Source: Deltaproteobacteria bacterium (GTDB lineage Bacteria > Desulfobacterota > Desulfobaccia > Desulfobaccales > 0-14-0-80-60-11). Taken from it: a stretch of 63,196 nucleotides of DNA. Location of the stretch: NCBI GenBank assembly GCA_021813445.1, contig JAKAKP010000110.1:1-63196 (forward strand), read 5' to 3'. Under the pieces are notes generated by a model, which worked only from the letters and a program-made list of their open reading frames with translations, was not told where the DNA came from and did no database searches. Position 1 is the stretch's first letter. Each line of letters opens with the position of its first letter. The translations under genes were made by a program, and so were the position numbers. Below are positions 1-8,151 of the stretch, one piece after another.

Positions 1-216
1 GATGAGGAGGTCCACCCCTTCCCGGGTGGATGAGAGCCGCTGGTCCGCCAGCCGCACCGTGTTGAACAGGTGGCCGCCCCGGATGCGGGATTCGTAGCTC
101 TGGGCCGTCAGGACCCAGCACCCCTGGCGCATCAAGGTCTTGGCCAAGGGGCCGGTGATGGAGTGTACCCCCTGGCCCGCGGCGCCGCCGATGAGGATGT
201 TCAAGTCAACGGTCAT
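1..216 (-). CDS. 2-oxoacid:acceptor oxidoreductase, gamma-type N-terminal domain (partial)
   Basis: Only the first 72 codons are inside the window; the gene runs off the left edge. The N-terminus reads MTVDLNILIGGAAGQGVHSI and continues with a YESRIRGGHLFNTVRL segment, the signature of the gamma domain found at the front of the alpha subunits of 2-oxoacid:ferredoxin oxidoreductases (KorA/PorA type). These cytoplasmic enzymes convert a 2-oxoacid plus CoA to acyl-CoA and CO2 and reduce ferredoxin. It could also be a stand-alone gamma subunit, since the rest is not visible. The family call is firm; the substrate cannot be told. Confidence 0.8.
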   Translation of the reverse strand, partial: MTVDLNILIGGAAGQGVHSITGPLAKTLMRQGCWVLTAQSYESRIRGGHLFNTVRLADQRLSSTREGVDLLI

Positions 217-315
217 AAAGAGTCCACCCTGATTAATCTTTAATCAAATGCTAATCATCGCCTGGGAAAAATAAAGATATCGGTCGGAGAAGCATCAGGA
301 AAACTCTGTTCCTTA

Positions 316-486
316 AAAGTTCAAAGTTCAAGGTTCAAAGTTCAAAGTTAAGTGCGCAAGCTCCCGAACTTTTCATGCTTTGTGGGGGGGCAAAGGCCCA
401 TGTGGAACTGTTCCGAAAAGTTCCTCAAGCGGTAGCACAGGCTTTCCAGCCTGTGCGGATAAGCGGGCGGGCGAGACGCTCGCCCG
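316..486. repeat. Mosaic intergenic repeat cluster (modules A, F and B)
   Basis: This fills the spacer between two minus-strand genes. Module A (316-350) is a head-to-tail AAGTTCA-type heptamer run. Module F (about 370-425) starts TTTTCATGCTTTG and ends CTGTTCCGAAAAG. Module B (431-486) has a GCACAGGCTTTCCAGCCTGTGC palindrome followed by a GGGCGGGCGAGACGCTCGCCCG-like arm. The same modules recur at 7271-7407, 37618-37732 and 45802-45887. ORFs read through these modules are not genes. Confidence 0.85.
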
Positions 487-502
487 ATTCTTTCAACCTT
501 TA

Positions 503-1510
503 TTAAGGGGCAACGCCGTCGGCTTGGAGGCGCTCCAGGATGAACCGGCCCAGCAAAGATTGCCCCTCAGGCTTCAGGTGGGAGTCGTTCCGGTAAAACA
601 GCCTTTGGCCTTGCTGTTCCTGGGCCTGGAACAGGGGCAGGGGGTTCAAGACCTGGACGTCCGTGGCCGCCAACTCTGTTTTCAGCTTGGTCATCAAGGG
701 ATAATCATCCCGCTGGAACCCCTGGGGATCGCGCATCCGCGCCCCTAATTTTTTTAAATGCTCCAGATAATAATCGCTCACCTGGCTGGCGTCGGGGATC
801 ACCACCACGTATTTGCGGCACTCCGGGCCCGCATAACTGACCAGCTTTTTGATGCCGGCAATGAGGGTCGCCACATCCCGGCTCCGCTCCCCCCGGTCCA
901 GGACCGTGTCCTCCAGATTGTAGGGCTCGGCCTGGGTGTAAATCGTCACGCTTTTGGGGTAGGTGGCCGGGGAAAAGGGTAGATCAACATACTTGGACTC
1001 TCCGGCTTGGGACCGGTGTAACAATTGCGCCAGCCGGTAATTGGCGAAGGTCAGGGACCGCAGCCCCAAATAACTGCACATATAACCGTAAACATAGCGG
1101 GGCAGGCTCATGGTCCGCCAGTTCAACGGCCGGCGGATATCCTGGAGGTCGTTGCCCACATAGACCTGGTAAATAAATACTCGCGGCTTAAACTGCCGGA
1201 ACCGGCCCGGGGCCGTGTACAGGGATTCAAAGATCCCGGTGCCCGGGATGGCCGCGCTGATAACCCGGTAGGAGGGAAGATGGGCGCGCAAGAAAGCCAC
1301 CCAGGTGTTCTGGCCCGCGGAGAAAGAATCCCCCATGGCCAGGAGGGTTTTGCGGCTGGCTTCCCGCAGATCCCCGGCAGGATTATTGGCCCTGAGTTCC
1401 GGCCGGTAGAAATCCACGAGCTGATAGCGGTAAATGGCTTCGAAGGCCAGCAGGAAACAGACGAGGCAGAAAATAAAATACGCCGAAAAAAACAGGATGC
1501 GTTTACTCAT
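503..1510 (-). CDS. Membrane-anchored SGNH/GDSL-type hydrolase
   Basis: The 335-residue protein starts with one hydrophobic helix (about residues 5-26), which would anchor it in the inner membrane with the rest in the periplasm. Residues about 55-66 read LLAMGDSFSAG, the block-I nucleophile motif of SGNH hydrolases. Near the C-terminus RNDSHLKPEGQ supplies the paired Asp and His. AlgX/AlgJ-like acetyltransferases and carbohydrate esterases share this layout, so an O-acyl esterase or transferase acting on an exopolysaccharide or wall polymer is the likely role (inferred). No polysaccharide genes adjoin it. Its Shine-Dalgarno sequence is weak. A terminator upstream (1562-1587) separates it from dnaJ, so it probably has its own promoter. 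Confidence 0.7.
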   Translation of the reverse strand: MSKRILFFSAYFIFCLVCFLLAFEAIYRYQLVDFYRPELRANNPAGDLREASRKTLLAMGDSFSAGQNTWVAFLRAHLPSYRVISAAIPGTGIFESLYTAPGRFRQFKPRVFIYQVYVGNDLQDIRRPLNWRTMSLPRYVYGYMCSYLGLRSLTFANYRLAQLLHRSQAGESKYVDLPFSPATYPKSVTIYTQAEPYNLEDTVLDRGERSRDVATLIAGIKKLVSYAGPECRKYVVVIPDASQVSDYYLEHLKKLGARMRDPQGFQRDDYPLMTKLKTELAATDVQVLNPLPLFQAQEQQGQRLFYRNDSHLKPEGQSLLGRFILERLQADGVAP

Positions 1511-1561
1511 GGCTACTGAAGGTTGCCGGTGGAGGCGGTGAACCGGCGACAGCCTTTCCCC

Positions 1562-1587
1562 AAAAAAAACACCTGGTTAACCAGGTG
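1562..1587 (-). terminator. Rho-independent terminator of the dnaJ operon
   Basis: An 18-base perfect palindrome (1570-1587, CACCTGGTTAACCAGGTG) is followed on the minus strand by eight Ts (1569 to 1562). It lies about 70 bases past the dnaJ stop. Confidence 0.85.
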
Positions 1588-1655
1588 GTCATTACCCCTC
1601 TCACCGGGGAGAAAGGGATATGCGCAAAACAGGTTTTTTCCAAGACCCCTGGCCG

Positions 1656-2816
1656 CTATTTAGGCAGGTGGTCTTTCACGGTATGCCACATCTTTTTGAG
1701 AAAACCTTCATCTTCGGGGTCCGCCGCGGCCCGGGCCCGGGCCTGAGCCCCGAGGGGGGCCGCGACCGGCTCCTCTTTGAGCCATTCCTGGAGCAGCTCG
1801 TGCTGCCGGGGGGTGAGGCTCCGGGGAACGGTCACCTGCACCTGCACCAATAGGTCGCCCCGGCGGGGGCCCTTGGGATAGGGGACTCCCTCCCCTTTGA
1901 TGCGAATGATCTCTCCCGGTTGGGTGCCGGGTGGAATGGTGATCTCTTTGGTGCCGCTGAGCAGGGGAATGGTGACCCGGGTGCCCAAGGCCGCCTGGGC
2001 AAAGACGATGGGGAGCTGCAGGTGCAGGTCGTAGCCCTCCCGGCGGAATAGCTCATGGGGCCGGACCTGGAGGATGATATAGAGGTCGCCCGGAGGCCCG
2101 CCGTAAAGGCCCTCATTGCCTTCCCCGGCCATGACCAGGTGGGTGCCGCTGTCCATGCCCGGGGGAATCTTGACCTTGATTTTCTTTTTCTCCCGGCTCC
2201 GGCCTTCGCCCCGGCAGGCGGGGCAGGGTTCGGAGACAAACTCCTTCAACCCCTGGCAGCGGGGGCAGGTGGTGGTGATCTGAAAGATGCCGTGGGTCCG
2301 GGAGACCACGCCCCGGCCGCCGCATTGGGGGCAGGGAATCCTTTGGGTGCCGGGCTTGGCCCCGTTGCCGCCGCAGGTGCGGCACTTGATCACCCGGGGC
2401 ACTTCCAGGGTCACTTCCGTGCCCATGGCCGCATCCATGAAATCCAGGGCCAGATCGTAGCGCAGATCGGTGCCGGCCTTGGGCTGCAACCCGGCCGCGC
2501 CCTGGAAGCCGAAGACGTCGCCAAAGATATCGCTGAAGGTCTGGAAGATATCGGAAAAGTCCCGGAACCCGGTGAAGCCGGTGGAAGAGAGGCCTTCGTG
2601 GCCGTAACGGTCGTAGAGCCGCCGCTTTTCCGGGTCCCGGAGGACCTCATAGGCCTCCGCGGCCTCCTTGAACCGCTCCTCCGCCTCCTTATTGCCGGGG
2701 TTGCGGTCCGGGTGGTATTTCATAGCCACCTGGCGGTAGGACTTTTTGATTTCCTCAGGCGTGGCATCCCGGGGCACTTCCAGGATGCGGTAGTAGTCGT
2801 GATTATTCGGTGCCAT
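1656..2816 (-). CDS. dnaJ: Chaperone protein DnaJ (Hsp40)
   Basis: This is the co-chaperone that delivers unfolded clients to DnaK and stimulates its ATPase. The 386 residues hold, in order, a J domain with the KYHPDRNPG motif (residues about 5-70), a Gly/Phe-rich linker, a Cys-rich zinc region with four CxxCxGxG-type repeats (about 147-210), and the C-terminal substrate-binding beta domains. The third zinc repeat reads CPRCQGLK, so its last Gly is replaced by Lys; all eight Cys are kept. It is the last gene of an operon behind a receiver protein and a thiamine-binding protein (6 bp gap) and ends at a strong terminator. No dnaK or grpE is near, so this may be a secondary DnaJ. Confidence 0.95.
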   Translation of the reverse strand: MAPNNHDYYRILEVPRDATPEEIKKSYRQVAMKYHPDRNPGNKEAEERFKEAAEAYEVLRDPEKRRLYDRYGHEGLSSTGFTGFRDFSDIFQTFSDIFGDVFGFQGAAGLQPKAGTDLRYDLALDFMDAAMGTEVTLEVPRVIKCRTCGGNGAKPGTQRIPCPQCGGRGVVSRTHGIFQITTTCPRCQGLKEFVSEPCPACRGEGRSREKKKIKVKIPPGMDSGTHLVMAGEGNEGLYGGPPGDLYIILQVRPHELFRREGYDLHLQLPIVFAQAALGTRVTIPLLSGTKEITIPPGTQPGEIIRIKGEGVPYPKGPRRGDLLVQVQVTVPRSLTPRQHELLQEWLKEEPVAAPLGAQARARAAADPEDEGFLKKMWHTVKDHLPK

Positions 2817-2822
2817 ACTTTC

Positions 2823-3122
2823 CTAGGCGAGGCGGGCCTTTACCGAAGTAGTTTTATCGCCTAACCTTACCTCCTTATCCCTGCGATCGTCAATAGTTAT
2901 ATGCGTCACTACCCTTTTCACCCCCCGGTTAAAAGGCAACTCATGGAGCGCCCGGGCCACTTCCAGCAGCCGGGCCGCATCTCCGTGCACCAGCGTGCCC
3001 ATATCGGTGAGCTGATGGTGGATATTTTCCTTCTGCAGATATCTAATTAATTCAGCCACATGATCCCCCACGCTGGGATGGCCCAACCCCAGGGGGATGA
3101 CGCTGATCTCCATAATGGCCAT
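2823..3122 (-). CDS. MTH1187/YkoF-family thiamine-binding protein (DUF77)
   Basis: A 99-residue cytoplasmic protein. The start at 3122 (MAIMEISVIPLG) is preferred because GGAG lies 11 bases upstream; a longer reading from 3140 has no ribosome-binding site. The fold marker is the N-terminal EISVIPLGLGHPSVGDHVAE segment plus YLQKENIHHQLTDMGTLVHG in the middle, typical of the MTH1187/YkoF family, whose members bind thiamine or a related pyrimidine ligand in a ferredoxin-like dimer. It sits between the receiver gene (27 bp) and dnaJ (6 bp) in one operon. How it relates to chaperone function is unknown. The family call is good; the ligand is inferred. Confidence 0.8.
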   Translation of the reverse strand: MAIMEISVIPLGLGHPSVGDHVAELIRYLQKENIHHQLTDMGTLVHGDAARLLEVARALHELPFNRGVKRVVTHITIDDRRDKEVRLGDKTTSVKARLA

Positions 3123-3149
3123 GTCTGTTCTCCGAGGCAACTGTTGGAA

Positions 3150-3500
3150 TCAGGCAGGTAAGACGCGGCGGACCGCCTCCTTCAGACGGTTTAAGTCGTG
3201 GGATTTGACCACGAAGGCATCCGCGCCAAAAGACGCCGGATCCTTAGGAGGGATACAATGGGAGTAGAAGATCACCCGGGTATCCTTTCTGGTACCCTTG
3301 ACGATGCGCCCGGTCTCCACCCCGGACATGTCCGGCAGCAAGACTTCCAAGATGACCACGTCCGGCTTGAAAGCTTCCACCAGGCGCATTACCCCGGCGC
3401 CGTTTCCGGCCACCGCCACCTCATAGCCTTCGTCCTGGAGTTCCTCCAGGCACAGCCTCTGGATATGAGGTTCGCTGTCGGCAAAAAGGATTTTTGACAT
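3150..3500 (-). CDS. Single-domain receiver protein with Glu at the phospho-acceptor position
   Basis: A stand-alone response-regulator receiver domain of 116 residues with no output domain. The start at 3500 (MSKILFADSEPH) has a strong GGAGGAGGT site 7 bases upstream. The beta-3 motif reads VVILEVLLPDMSG where most receivers have an Asp (ILDxxLPDxxG): the phosphorylatable Asp is Glu. The acidic pocket is FADSE rather than the usual DD, while the conserved Ser (FYSHC) and Lys (VVKSHD) are present. Glu at this place often mimics the phosphorylated state, so the protein may be constitutively active or a pseudo-receiver. It is first in the operon with the thiamine-binding protein and dnaJ, behind a good sigma-70 promoter. 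Confidence 0.85.
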   Translation of the reverse strand: MSKILFADSEPHIQRLCLEELQDEGYEVAVAGNGAGVMRLVEAFKPDVVILEVLLPDMSGVETGRIVKGTRKDTRVIFYSHCIPPKDPASFGADAFVVKSHDLNRLKEAVRRVLPA

Positions 3501-3551
3501 GGCTCGCACCTCCTCCAGGAAGTGGTGCTCCCCCCATTTTTACCTTAAAAA

Positions 3552-3580
3552 ATTATAATCATTCCTTCCCTATTTGTCCA
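3552..3580 (-). promoter_or_regulatory. Sigma-70-type promoter of the receiver/thiamine-binding/dnaJ operon
   Basis: On the minus strand a -35 TGGACA (3580-3575) and a perfect -10 TATAAT (3557-3552) are separated by 17 bases. The start codon lies about 45 bases downstream of the expected transcription start. No CIRCE (HrcA) inverted repeat or clear heat-shock promoter is visible. Confidence 0.75.
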
Positions 3581-3644
3581 GTAGGGTTTCCTTGCTCTTT
3601 TTTAACCGGACCCCGCGGCTGGCTTCTCATGCCGAAAAATATTT

Positions 3645-3727
3645 TCCCCCTTTTTTAAAGGGGGGAAGGAGGGATTTGGATGCGCCCGCAATCCCCCTAA
3701 ATCCCCCTTTGGCAAAGGGGGACTTTA
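3645..3727. repeat. About 85-bp dispersed element (family C), divergent copy
   Basis: Two CCCCCTTT..AAAGGGGG hairpins flank a core. Other copies are at 20228-20308, 45915-45999 and 52009-52095. The core here (GGATTTGGATGCGCCCGCAATCCCC) is the most diverged of the four. Confidence 0.8.
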
Positions 3728-3760
3728 AACGCCATTTCTTGGGCGTAGCCCACTCTTCAA

Positions 3761-4621
3761 CTAATCCCCCAGCAGCAAGGTCACAAAGGAGCTCACCTTG
3801 CCCCCGGTGTATTGCCAGATGACTTTGTAGCCTGCACCGTGGACCGTAATGCGGTGCAGATTGGCAACGGTGATGGTGCTGCCGCCGGTGCCTTGCTGAC
3901 ATAAGATGCTGCCCTGATAATCCTTGACGGTAAAGTTCTTAAAACCCCCAACAATGTTCAGGGTGTTCGGACCGCCCCGGCCGCCCAGGATGGTGGCCGC
4001 GTCATTGCCGTCGCTCACCGTATAGTTAATAGTATTGTTGTGGGGACCGCCGTAGACCTTGAAGACATCATCACCGATACCACCATCTACATTAAGGGTA
4101 TTATTGCCGGAACCGCCGTAGACCTCGATATAGTCGTTTCCCTCACCGCCGCTGACTGTCGTGCGATTGTCGCCCGGGCCGCCCACCTGGATAATGGTAT
4201 CGTTGCCCGCACCGCCATAGACAGCCATATCACTGGTCCCCTGTCCGCCGTACTGGTAGATGGTGTCGTCCCCGGTGCCGCCGTCGATGGTCATGGTGCT
4301 GGCCTGGGTGCCGCCCACCTGCAGGAGCCAGTCGTTGCCCGCGTCGCCGCTGATGTATTGGGTGATGCCATCCAGGCCGCCGTACTCGATGATCTTGTCC
4401 TTGCCGGTGGTGCCGAACTCGATCTGGCTCGCCACCCCGCCTTGGCCCCGGGCGTCAGCCACCTTGACGTAGTTGAAGTTAGAATCGGGCGGGGGCGTGG
4501 GCACCGGCGGCGGGTCGGGGGGATACGGCCCCGGCAGGCCCGCCTGGGCCAGGGAGACGGGCAAAAGGGCTATGATCAGGATGATGGTGAAAAATAAGCG
4601 CTGAGGCCGGGCCGGTTTCAT
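3761..4621 (-). CDS. Secreted protein with Gly/Asp-rich 22-residue repeats
   Basis: 286 residues. A signal peptide (residues 1 to about 27, ending LPVSLAQA) directs export; AAGGAGG lies upstream of the start. From about residue 90 to 200 the sequence is a tandem array of five units of 22-24 residues, each opening with GG-x-G-[ND]-D (GGTGDDTIYQYGG, GGAGNDTIIQVGG, GGEGNDYIEVYGG, GGIGDDVFKVYGG) and carrying a second GG eleven residues on. The GGxGxD core resembles haemolysin-type calcium-binding repeats, but the period is 22 rather than 9, so a beta-solenoid with bound calcium is inferred. RTX proteins usually leave by type I secretion; here a Sec-type signal is present and no exporter genes adjoin. 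Surface or matrix role is a guess. Confidence 0.75.
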   Translation of the reverse strand: MKPARPQRLFFTIILIIALLPVSLAQAGLPGPYPPDPPPVPTPPPDSNFNYVKVADARGQGGVASQIEFGTTGKDKIIEYGGLDGITQYISGDAGNDWLLQVGGTQASTMTIDGGTGDDTIYQYGGQGTSDMAVYGGAGNDTIIQVGGPGDNRTTVSGGEGNDYIEVYGGSGNNTLNVDGGIGDDVFKVYGGPHNNTINYTVSDGNDAATILGGRGGPNTLNIVGGFKNFTVKDYQGSILCQQGTGGSTITVANLHRITVHGAGYKVIWQYTGGKVSSFVTLLLGD

Positions 4622-4970
4622 CTCTAAACCCTCCTTTTCAGGGTTTGATGGAGAAATGAAAAGCCGTTTTCGTTACTCCCCTACTTCCCTGAGAGGAGGT
4701 GGCGGAGCTGCGGTCATCTATAGTTTAAAAAATGTATCCCAAAGATCATAATTTCAAGCAATTTTCCATCTTTTTCCCTCTCACCCTGGGGGCCGGCCAT
4801 TATCTACAATTATCAGGAAGTGCTTGATTTAAGCCGCTCCTTGGTGGCGCAGGCTTTCCAGCCTGCGCAGTTTGTTGGCGCAGCCTGGAAAGGCTGCGCC
4901 ACCACTGAAAAACTTGTGCGTAACCATAAGCCCCTCGGGGGAGAAAGGAAGATGGGAGGAAAACCTCATA
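4622..4970. other. Spacer with a palindromic B-like repeat, no gene
   Basis: The spacer between rarA and the repeat protein contains a B-like palindrome at 4842-4903 (GGTGGCGCAGGCTTTCCAGCC paired with GGCTGCGCCACC). No coding sequence with a ribosome-binding site is seen in it. Confidence 0.6.
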
Positions 4971-6335
4971 TCATTCCCCTTCCTCCCCCTCCTCTCCGGA
5001 GCCCGGGTCCTGCCCTTTTTCCCGGAATGCCCGCCAGCGCCTGAGCAACTCCGGCTCTGCGCCTTCTTCTCCCGGCTCATAAAACCGGGCCCCCGCCACT
5101 TCCTCCGGCAGGTAGTCCTGGTCCACGAAGTGGCCGGGAAAGTCGTGGGGATACAAATAACCCTCCCCGTGTCCCAAGCCTTTTTTGTCCCGGTGGGCAT
5201 CCTGCAACGGCGAGGGCACTTTGGTGGCCCCTTTTTCTTCCAGGGCCGCCTTCGCCTTAAAATACGCGGCCGCGGAGTTGCTCTTGGGGGCCAGGGCCAG
5301 GTAGAGGGTGGCCTGGGCCAGGTGGTACTGGCCCTCCGGCAGCCCCACCCAGGTGAGGGCCTGGGAGGCCGCGGCCACCTGCACCAGGGCCTGGGGGTCG
5401 GCGAGACCGATGTCCTCCGCGGCCAGGATCAGCAGCCGCCGCATAATAAACCGGGGGTCTTCCCCGGCCTGGAGCATCCGGGCCAGCCAGTAGAGGGCCG
5501 CGTCCGGCTCGGAGCCCCGCACGCTCTTGATGAAGGCGCTCACGGTATCGTAGTGGGCGTCGCCCTGCTTGTCGTAGATCAGGTCCCGCCGGGGCATGCA
5601 CTCTCGGGCCGTGGCCAGGTCCACCCGGATGACGCCCTGGGCGTCGGCCCCGGTGGACAGGACCGCGATTTCCAGGGCGGTTAGGGCCCGCCGGGCGTCC
5701 CCCCCGGATATGCGGGCAAAATGGGCCAGGGCCTCCTCCGCCACCTCCGTCGGCATCGCCCCCAGGCCCTGGTCCTTATCCGCCAGGGCCCGGCGCAGGA
5801 GGGTCAGGAGATCCTCTTCTTTCAGGGGCTCGAAGACAAAAATCCGGGCCCGGGACAAAAGCGGCCCGATGATCTCGAAGTAGGGATTCTCGGTGGTGGC
5901 GCCGATGAGGGTGAGCAGTCCCTCCTCCACGTGGGGCAGCAGCGCGTCCTGCTGGGCCTTGTTAAAGCGGTGGATTTCATCGATGAGCAGGATGGTGGGG
6001 CGGCCCCGCTCCTGCCAACGCCGGGCCTCCTCCACCACCTTGCGCAGGTCCGGCACCCCGGACATCACCGCGCTGAGGCTGGCGAACTGGGCGTCCATGA
6101 CCCGGGCGATGGCCCGGGCGAGGGTGGTCTTGCCGCTGCCCGGCGGCCCCCAGAAAATCATGGAGGAAAAGAGCCTTTTGGCCTTCAAGGCCCGCCATAA
6201 GAGGCGGCCGGGGCCCACCAGGTGCTCCTGGCCCACGAATTCCTTCAGGCTCCGGGGCCGCAGGCGGGCCGCCAGGGGCGCGGGCGGGGCGAAAAGGGAT
6301 GGGGCAGTCATTTTAGAGGCTCTTGTTTTTTCCAT
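4971..6335 (-). CDS. rarA: Replication-associated recombination protein A (RarA/MgsA, AAA+ ATPase)
   Basis: A 454-residue clamp-loader-like AAA+ ATPase that acts at stalled replication forks. Visible features: the entry motif [15 protein letters not shown], Walker [10 protein letters not shown] (about residues 65-73), Walker [11 protein letters not shown], sensor 1 GATTENPYF, arginine-finger region LLSRARIF, and the C-terminal tetramerisation part ([22 protein letters not shown]). Length is normal for the family. Two in-frame starts are possible (6335, or 6311 at MTAPSLF); neither has a strong Shine-Dalgarno site. It is divergent from tatA, with only 40 bp between the start codons. Confidence 0.93.
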   Translation of the reverse strand: MEKTRASKMTAPSLFAPPAPLAARLRPRSLKEFVGQEHLVGPGRLLWRALKAKRLFSSMIFWGPPGSGKTTLARAIARVMDAQFASLSAVMSGVPDLRKVVEEARRWQERGRPTILLIDEIHRFNKAQQDALLPHVEEGLLTLIGATTENPYFEIIGPLLSRARIFVFEPLKEEDLLTLLRRALADKDQGLGAMPTEVAEEALAHFARISGGDARRALTALEIAVLSTGADAQGVIRVDLATARECMPRRDLIYDKQGDAHYDTVSAFIKSVRGSEPDAALYWLARMLQAGEDPRFIMRRLLILAAEDIGLADPQALVQVAAASQALTWVGLPEGQYHLAQATLYLALAPKSNSAAAYFKAKAALEEKGATKVPSPLQDAHRDKKGLGHGEGYLYPHDFPGHFVDQDYLPEEVAGARFYEPGEEGAEPELLRRWRAFREKGQDPGSGEEGEEGE

Positions 6336-6350
6336 AAATACTGCTATATT
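6323..6350 (+). promoter_or_regulatory. Candidate promoter of the tat gene pair
   Basis: TTGTTT and TATATT are spaced by 16 bases and lie 26 bases before the tatA start. The -35 box falls inside the first codons of the divergent rarA gene. Confidence 0.5.
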
Positions 6351-6375
6351 TTAACAAAAAACCGAGAGGCGTGCC

Positions 6376-6672
6376 ATGTTTGGGTACAATCTGGGAACCA
6401 TTATTATTATCCTGGTCATCGTCTTGCTGCTCTTCGGCCCCCGGCGGCTGCCGGAATTGGGGGAGAGCGTGGGTAAGGCCATCCGCAGTTTTAAAAAGGC
6501 TCACGATGAAGGCTCTGAGCCTCTGCCCCGGGAGGAAGCAAAAGCTGCCCCCGAGACGGCCGCAACTAACCCCCAGGCCCAGGCCCAGGCCAAGACCTGC
6601 CCTCAATGCCAGAAAGAGCTAACCCAGGAATTCGCCTTCTGCCCCCATTGCGGCCACAAATTACAAGCCTGA
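6376..6672 (+). CDS. tatA: TatA-like twin-arginine translocase subunit with a zinc-ribbon tail
   Basis: 98 residues. Residues 1-45 are a standard TatA/TatE unit: a short N-tail, the membrane helix TIIIILVIVLLLFGPRRLPEL with the FG-P hinge, then an amphipathic helix (GESVGKAIRSFKKA). After an Ala/Gln-rich linker, residues about 72-95 form a zinc ribbon with two paired-Cys knuckles (CPQC and CPHC), absent from E. coli TatA. The ribosome-binding site is GAGAGG. The next gene, 17 bp on, is a second Tat-like protein with three such ribbons; no tatC is in the window. The ribbon would face the cytoplasm and may bind zinc, another protein or a nucleic acid (inferred). Confidence 0.85.
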   Translation: MFGYNLGTIIIILVIVLLLFGPRRLPELGESVGKAIRSFKKAHDEGSEPLPREEAKAAPETAATNPQAQAQAKTCPQCQKELTQEFAFCPHCGHKLQA

Positions 6673-6689
6673 TTGCTTAAAGGTGGGCC

Positions 6690-7226
6690 GTGGTTGGCAT
6701 TTCTTTCGAACAGATCGTTTTACTTTTGGTTCTGGCCCTAATCCTCTTCGGGCCGGAAAAACTGCCGGAGATCGCCGAGAAAATCGGCAGGTGGGTGGCC
6801 CAACTGCGGCAGGCCAGCAGTGATTTCACCCAGCAATACCAGCAGGTCCTGAATCCTCCCCTGCCGCCTCCCCCCCAAGAATTTTATTGTGTCCATTGTT
6901 CCCGGAAAATGGAGCAAAGGTTCACCTTCTGTCCCCATTGCGGCCTGCGCCAGGAGGAAGAGAAGCCTCCGGGGGGGCATCTGCAGCCAGCCCCGACAAT
7001 CTGCTCCTCCTGCGGCCGGGAGGTGGAGTCCGATTCCCTTTTCTGCCCTTTTTGCGGCCAGAACCTGGCGGAGAAGCGGGATCACTACTTTCACCAGGGG
7101 CCGCCCCCGCCATTGACTACCTGTCCCCAGTGCGGCCGCCAGTTGGAATCCGACTTCCTCTTTTGTCCCGGTTGCGGCCAGCCTTTTGAGAAGAGTCCCC
7201 AGCCGCCCGAGCACGTGGCCCATTAG
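6690..7226 (+). CDS. TatA/TatB-like translocase subunit with three zinc ribbons
   Basis: 178 residues from a GTG start (AAAGGTG just upstream). Residues 1-50 are Tat-like: the helix IVLLLVLALILFGPEKLPEI, then an amphipathic helix (AEKIGRWVAQLRQA). The extra acidic residues and long helix favour TatB over TatA. The cytoplasmic tail carries three ribbons of near-identical spacing: CVHC..CPHCG, CSSCGREVESDSLFCPFCG and CPQCGRQLESDFLFCPGCG, joined by Pro-rich linkers. The second and third ribbons are clearly duplicates (VESDSLFCP / LESDFLFCP). It forms an operon with the single-ribbon TatA. Fusion of Tat membrane modules to double-zinc-ribbon chains is not a textbook Tat feature. Confidence 0.82.
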   Translation: MVGISFEQIVLLLVLALILFGPEKLPEIAEKIGRWVAQLRQASSDFTQQYQQVLNPPLPPPPQEFYCVHCSRKMEQRFTFCPHCGLRQEEEKPPGGHLQPAPTICSSCGREVESDSLFCPFCGQNLAEKRDHYFHQGPPPPLTTCPQCGRQLESDFLFCPGCGQPFEKSPQPPEHVAH

Positions 7227-7270
7227 GCCGGCGCGCAATAAAGCAAGGAAATTCCCCTGCTCCTGGAAGA

Positions 7271-7407
7271 GTTCAAGGTTCAAAGTTCAAGGTTCAAGGT
7301 TAACATAGCGAGACCCTTGACTTTTTCATAATTTTTTTGAGTGGTAGCACAGGCTTTTCCAGCCTGTGTTGATTATGGTCATGGCGGGCGAGACGCCCGC
7401 CGCTACA
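7271..7407. repeat. Mosaic intergenic repeat (modules A and B)
   Basis: AAGTTCA-type heptamers at 7271-7302, then a fragment TTTTTCATAATTTTT, then module B (7342-7407) with the GCACAGGCTTTTCCAGCCTGTG and GGCGGGCGAGACGCCCGCC arms. It has the same module order as 316-486. Confidence 0.8.
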
Positions 7408-7475
7408 TTTTTCCCAATTTACTGATGGGCTGCCAGTTCATGAATTACTTTATGAATTCTAAACCTGGTTGAACC

Positions 7476-8117
7476 ATGCCTGACGCGTCCAGCATGACCG
7501 CCATTAAGGTCGTTATCTACGACTGCGACGGGGTCCTGATCGATTCCCGCCGCGCCAATGCCGCGTTTTACAACCATATCCTGGACCAATTCGGCCTGCC
7601 GCACCTCACCCCCCAGCAACTGGATTTCGTCCAGTTCAGCACCGCCCAAGCCGCGGTGGACCTACTTTTTCAAGGCAGTCCCTGGCGGGAAGAAGCCCAG
7701 AATTACCAACGCTCCCTAGATAACCGGCCTTTCTTGGCGCTCCTGCGCCTTGAACCCCACGTCCGGGAGGTTCTGGCAGCTTTGCGCCCGGCGTATCGCA
7801 CCGCCATCGCCACCAACCGGGGCAAAAGCCTGCCCCTGGTCCTGGAGGAACTGGGGCTGGCCCACCTGTTCGACCTCACCATCAGCAGCTATGATGTAAC
7901 TCGACAGAAACCACACCCGGAATGCCTGTTGAAAATCCTGGAGCATTTCGGAGTGGCGCCAGCAGAGGCCATGTACATCGGGGATGCGGCGGTGGACCTG
8001 GAGGCTTCCCAGCGGGCGGGGGTCACTTTTACGGCTTACAAGAATCCGGGCCTGGAAGCGGCCCATCATCTACAGGATCATCTGGACCTGCTGCAGATCC
8101 TCCCCCCGGTTGTCTGA
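7476..8117 (+). CDS. HAD-superfamily phosphatase (phosphoglycolate phosphatase-like)
   Basis: 213 residues with all four HAD motifs: I, YDCDGVLIDS (nucleophile Asp and the acid/base Asp two residues on); II, IATNRG; III, the Lys in RQKPHPECL; IV, YIGDAAVDLEAS. A helical cap follows motif I, as in subfamily I enzymes of the Gph/PGMB type. It most likely removes phosphate from a small metabolite; the substrate cannot be read from sequence. Translation could also start at 7494 (MTAIKVVIYDCDG), as neither ATG has a clear ribosome-binding site. It faces a convergent micro-gene at 8284. Confidence 0.85.
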   Translation: MPDASSMTAIKVVIYDCDGVLIDSRRANAAFYNHILDQFGLPHLTPQQLDFVQFSTAQAAVDLLFQGSPWREEAQNYQRSLDNRPFLALLRLEPHVREVLAALRPAYRTAIATNRGKSLPLVLEELGLAHLFDLTISSYDVTRQKPHPECLLKILEHFGVAPAEAMYIGDAAVDLEASQRAGVTFTAYKNPGLEAAHHLQDHLDLLQILPPVV

Positions 8118-8151
8118 GCTGAAAAATAAAGGCGGGATCGCGGCCGGGCTG

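Noticed and set aside
380-748. Open frame through repeat modules F and B on the plus strand
   Set aside because: It reads repeat DNA and then the antisense of the SGNH hydrolase gene; no ribosome-binding site and no protein-like pattern beyond repeat translation.
3574-3902. Overlapping frames on both strands at the 85-bp element
   Set aside because: They translate the C-rich hairpins of the dispersed element and have no start signals.
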